Shown: positions 61,447 to 64,000 of the stretch, in pieces
Position numbering within the stretch: the stretch's first letter is position 1
How the letters are laid out: the number at the start of each line of letters is the position of its first letter
Assembly (NCBI RefSeq): GCF_008122265.1
Contig: NZ_CP043042.1
Location: 1,240,001-1,304,000 of the forward strand
DNA: 64,000 nt
Direction: 5' to 3'
From: Marinobacter fonticola
Lineage (GTDB): Bacteria > Pseudomonadota > Gammaproteobacteria > Pseudomonadales > Oleiphilaceae
The notes under the pieces: model-generated
Seen by the model: the letters and a program-made list of their open reading frames with translations, nothing else
Database searches by the model: none
Told to the model about the DNA's origin: nothing
Program-made: the position numbers and the translations under genes

Positions 61447-62193
61447 TCAGACCGGCTGATCCGCCAGGATTTTCTTGAGAAAGTCCCGTGTGCGTGGGTC
61501 CTGCGGATTGGAGAAGAATTCCGACGGCGGACCCTGTTCCACGATACGGCCGCCGTCAATGAAGATCACCCGGTCTGCAACATCACGGGCGAAACTCATT
61601 TCATGAGTGACCACCATCATGGTCTGGCGCTCCCGCGCCAACTGCTTCATCAGCGCCAGCACTTCCTCCACCCATTCCGGGTCGAGGGATGAGGTGGGTT
61701 CATCGAACAGAATGACCTCGGCGCCGGCCGCCATCGCCCGGCCGATACCCACGCGTTGTTGCTGTCCGCCGGAGAGCGCTGCCGGGTAGGCTTCGGCTTT
61801 CTCGGACATGCCAATACGCTGCAGGATTTCCCGCGCCTTATCGTGGGCTTTTTGCTTGGGCCAGCGATCCACCACGATGAGCCGTTCCGCGATGTTGTCC
61901 AGGGCGTTCTTGTTGGCGAACAGGGCATAGTTCTGGAAGACGAAAGCGGTGCGCCGGCGCAGCTCCAGGATCTCTTTCTTGGAGGCTTTGCACACATCCA
62001 CCGTCAGATCCCCGACGGTGATTTCGCCGTCGCTGGGTTGCTCGAGAAAATTGACGCAGCGTAGTAGCGTGGATTTTCCGGTACCGGATGGGCCGATGAT
62101 CACCACAATCTCGCCCTGTTCGATCTCCAGATCGATGCCGTTCAGCACGTACTGGTCGTTGAATTTCTTGCGCAGTCCCTTGAGTTTGATCAT
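61447..62193 (-). CDS. Amino acid ABC transporter ATP-binding protein, cystine type
   Basis: A 248-residue ATPase: Walker A GPSGTGKST near residue 34, Q-loop FVFQNYALFANK near 88, signature LSGGQQQR near 140, Walker B ILFDEPTSSLD near 160 and switch H in VTHEMSFA near 196. The NYALFANK loop is like transporters of cystine and other sulfur amino acids. ATG overlaps the permease stop by four bases (ATGA), so it is the third gene of a binding protein - permease - ATPase operon. Confidence 0.9.
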   Translation of the reverse strand: MIKLKGLRKKFNDQYVLNGIDLEIEQGEIVVIIGPSGTGKSTLLRCVNFLEQPSDGEITVGDLTVDVCKASKKEILELRRRTAFVFQNYALFANKNALDNIAERLIVVDRWPKQKAHDKAREILQRIGMSEKAEAYPAALSGGQQQRVGIGRAMAAGAEVILFDEPTSSLDPEWVEEVLALMKQLARERQTMMVVTHEMSFARDVADRVIFIDGGRIVEQGPPSEFFSNPQDPRTRDFLKKILADQPV

Positions 62194-62864
62194 CGGCTAT
62201 AGGCTCTGTTGAGGCGGATTTCCAGGAAGCGCTGCAGCCACGACAGCAACTCGACTACGATCCAGTACATCACCGCCGCGACGATAAAAGCTTCGAAGTA
62301 AAGGAAACTGCCGGCGGCTTCCTTCTGAGTGGCGCCCATCAGCTCCGTGACACCGAGGGTGAAGGCCAGTGACGTGGCCTTGATCATATCGATGAAATAG
62401 TTCATGAGCGTGGGTACCGCGATCCGGGTCGCTTGGGGCAGAACGATCCGGCGCATAAGCTGGGCATTGGTCATGCCGATGGAGAGAGCGGCTTCGGTCT
62501 GGCTGCGATCGACGCCGACAATGGCGGCGCGGATGGATTCGGCCATGTAGGCCGAAAAGTGCATGGTCAATCCCATGACGGTAGCGGTGATTCCGTCGAT
62601 AGCGGTCAGCGAGCTGAAAATCTGCGGCAGGCCATAGTAGAAGAGGAAAAGCTGAACCAGCAGCGGTGTACCGCGAAAGAACGAGATAAATAGAATGGTG
62701 AAGTGATTGATGACCGGAATTTTCAGCACCCGGACCACGGCTAGCAGGCCGGCGAGTACCAGGGCCAGCACCATGCCCAGCGTAGCCATTTCCAGGGTCA
62801 GGGGAAGATACTGGAGCAGGATCGGTACCAGCTCCAGCATGTACGTGATGTCGAGAACTTGCAT
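62190..62864 (-). CDS. Amino acid ABC transporter permease
   Basis: Inner-membrane permease of 224 residues with about five helices. The EAA loop is EAALSIGMTNAQLMRRIVLPQA near residue 133, typical of the polar amino acid (HisMQ/TcyL) family, which couples to the ATPase. It starts 14 bases after the binding-protein stop. Only one permease gene exists, so it must work as a homodimer. Confidence 0.9.
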   Translation of the reverse strand: MQVLDITYMLELVPILLQYLPLTLEMATLGMVLALVLAGLLAVVRVLKIPVINHFTILFISFFRGTPLLVQLFLFYYGLPQIFSSLTAIDGITATVMGLTMHFSAYMAESIRAAIVGVDRSQTEAALSIGMTNAQLMRRIVLPQATRIAVPTLMNYFIDMIKATSLAFTLGVTELMGATQKEAAGSFLYFEAFIVAAVMYWIVVELLSWLQRFLEIRLNRAYSR

Positions 62865-62878
62865 CGGCGAATCCCGGT

Positions 62879-63658
62879 TCAGGGTCTGGTGATATCCGTC
62901 CCGAACCAGGATTCGGAGATTTTCTTCAGCGTGCCTTTTTCGCGCAGAGCGTCGATAGCGGCATCGACGTCATCGCGTAGAGCGCGGCCTTCCTCGGTAT
63001 CCGGGAAAGGGTAGGCGTTGCGAATCGTGGAGAAGGTCGGCCCAGCCAGTTCCAGCGGCAATGGCTTCTCTTTGATGATCTGGCTGGCGCTGATACGGTC
63101 CATGACGAAGGCGTCCACCCGGCCTAGAGCGGTATCCTGCTCCAGATTGCTTTCATAGGTGCGGATGTCGATCTGGTCGGCGTAGGGCAGGTCGCGCAAC
63201 AGGGCTTCGAAGTTGGAACCAAGATTCACCGCGACCGTCTTCCCCTTGAGGTCTTCCACGTTGCTAACCTCGTCGTTGCCTTTTTTGGTCACCACCTGGG
63301 CGCCGTCATAGACATAGGGCTGAGTAAAGACATACTTCTTTTGCCGATCCTCGGTGATGGTGATCTGATTCGCCACAGTATCGACGCGGCCGGATTCCAG
63401 CATGCCGAACAAGCCAGAGAAAGCAGCGGTGTGGTAATTCACTTCGCGGCCCAGTTCCTCGGCGATGGCGTTCATGACGTCGACTTCAAAGCCCTTGAGC
63501 TGATCCTTCTCTACAAAGGTAAAGGGAAAGTAACGGCCGGACATTCCGACATTCAACGGTTCCGAACCACCGCTACTCTGAGCCGACGCCTGAGCCAACG
63601 ATAGAGGGCTGATAGCGAGGGTCAGAACGGCGATGACACTGAGTAGCAGGGCTTTCAT
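62879..63658 (-). CDS. Periplasmic amino acid-binding protein, cystine type
   Basis: A 259-residue solute-binding protein with a signal peptide (cut near AQASAQ). SGRYFPFTFVEKDQLKGFEVDVMNAIAEELG opens the family-3 binding fold; SGLFGMLESGRVDTVANQI near residue 86 is characteristic of cystine and diaminopimelate binders such as TcyJ/FliY, and SISWF-like ends (KISESWFG) close it. ATG at 63658 follows GGAG by six bases; a TTG four codons earlier overlaps it. First gene of the operon. Confidence 0.88.
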   Translation of the reverse strand: MKALLLSVIAVLTLAISPLSLAQASAQSSGGSEPLNVGMSGRYFPFTFVEKDQLKGFEVDVMNAIAEELGREVNYHTAAFSGLFGMLESGRVDTVANQITITEDRQKKYVFTQPYVYDGAQVVTKKGNDEVSNVEDLKGKTVAVNLGSNFEALLRDLPYADQIDIRTYESNLEQDTALGRVDAFVMDRISASQIIKEKPLPLELAGPTFSTIRNAYPFPDTEEGRALRDDVDAAIDALREKGTLKKISESWFGTDITRP

Positions 63659-63747
63659 AGTCGTCTCCAATTGAGTGAGCGCAGGTGAGAGGGCGCAGGA
63701 CGTTTTCGGGCCGATATCAGCGTTTTCCCTAAAGCGCCTTGTACTCT

Positions 63748-63801
63748 GAATTCAGGACCAGAGTTGCACCGAATTCACGACCAGAGTTGCTCCAGAGTTG
63801 C
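63748..63801. repeat. 23-bp tandem repeat upstream of the binding protein
   Basis: GAATTCAGGACCAGAGTTGC (63748-63767) and GAATTCACGACCAGAGTTGC (63771-63790) differ at one position, followed by a partial TCCAGAGTTGC (63791-63801). It lies between the ABC operon and the EAL-domain gene, about 90 bases upstream of the binding-protein start, so it may contribute to control of that promoter. Confidence 0.75.
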
Positions 63802-63888
63802 ATGGGCTTTTCGGTCTCTTCGCTGCTTCCTATATCCGTCCGGACATCGCGGGTTTCAAGGCCTGCCGTGGGTTGATGCCGTTGGATC

Positions 63889-64000
63889 TCAGAGAACGGA
63901 CCGCTTATGGTGCGCGCTGTATTCCAGCAATGTATCGATTGGAATGGGTTTGCTGAACAGGTAACCCTGCAGCAGGTCGCAGCCCTGTATGGTCAGCCAC
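63889..64000 (-). CDS. EAL-domain protein, C-terminus only
   Basis: Reading leftward from the window edge, the frame gives about 36 residues with QGCDLLQGYLFSKPIP, the final motif of EAL phosphodiesterase domains, and stops at a TGA at 63889-63891. The rest of the gene lies beyond the window, so no other domain or start can be stated. It is on the same strand as the amino acid ABC operon and upstream of it, with 230 bases between. Confidence 0.8.
   Translation of the reverse strand, partial: WLTIQGCDLLQGYLFSKPIPIDTLLEYSAHHKRSVL

Noticed and set aside
1..64000. tRNA, rRNA, CRISPR arrays, prophage, insertion sequences or integrase genes
   Set aside because: None seen: no tRNA-like arms, no regularly spaced spacers and no transposase or integrase motifs among the open frames.

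Overview
The window looks like a chromosomal segment of a marine gammaproteobacterium close to Marinobacter. This is inferred from high GC, frequent GTG/TTG starts, a short-type fatty acyl-CoA reductase of the wax-ester kind, an acs/CrbR-like acetate pair and many acyl-CoA genes. I see no rRNA, tRNA, CRISPR array, prophage or transposase. Both ends cut genes: an unrecognised C-terminus at the left and the last residues of an EAL-domain protein at the right.

Layout. 1-9.8 kb: lipid and acetate genes (fatty acyl-CoA reductase, acetyl-CoA synthetase, CrbR/ErdR-like regulator, membrane fatty acid desaturase with its own promoter/operator), then a TauE/SafE exporter with a DUF1439 lipoprotein, a HAD hydrolase and a small zinc-ribbon protein. 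9.8-15.2 kb: PLP aminotransferase, D-2-hydroxyacid dehydrogenase, a decarboxylating hydroxyacid dehydrogenase, an EAL phosphodiesterase and a small membrane protein. 15.2-21 kb: a LysR regulator divergent from an ACAD-SDR-kinase-phosphatase-SDR operon that resembles the 4-hydroxyacyl-CoA (lva / ACAD10-ACAD11) pathway. 21-28.3 kb: PBP4, a tandem glutaredoxin/GST-fold protein, a Tat-exported aldo/keto reductase with a membrane partner, a DkgB-like reductase, an MECR-like enoyl reductase and a GFA zinc protein. 28.3-32.4 kb: a translationally coupled ABC ATPase / FtsX permease / AttH-CrtC lipocalin lipoprotein operon. 32.4-40 kb: glycerate kinase, PQQ-type aldose dehydrogenase, dodecin, ABC exporter and assorted small enzymes. 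40-46.6 kb: AraC regulator (MmsR-like) divergent from a complete valine/isobutyrate operon. 46.8-64 kb: AI-2E family permease, proline-racemase-like protein with both catalytic cysteines replaced, Fur-controlled TonB receptor, chemoreceptor, alpha/beta hydrolase, DCC protein, a DnaQ exonuclease / cNMP-CBS-DUF294 pair, TruC, a PhoD-like metallophosphatase and a cystine-type amino acid ABC transporter.

The least explained structure is not a protein. At 2419-2688 and 35234-35513 lie two intergenic elements of about 270-280 bp with the same plan: a long outer inverted repeat enclosing two hairpins joined by the same nine-base linker. The stem sequences differ completely but stay paired, and the second hairpin in both has a tip loop AACCA. 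A third, shorter element (11155-11268) shares terminal sequence with the second. This combination of changed but still complementary stems suggests selection for a folded DNA or RNA form, or a family of non-autonomous mobile elements.

Metabolically, the desaturase, fatty acyl-CoA reductase, acetyl-CoA synthetase, putative 4-hydroxyacyl-CoA operon, MECR-like reductase and valine operon fit an organism that lives on lipids, short acids and branched amino acids and stores carbon as wax ester. That physiology is inference from gene content.
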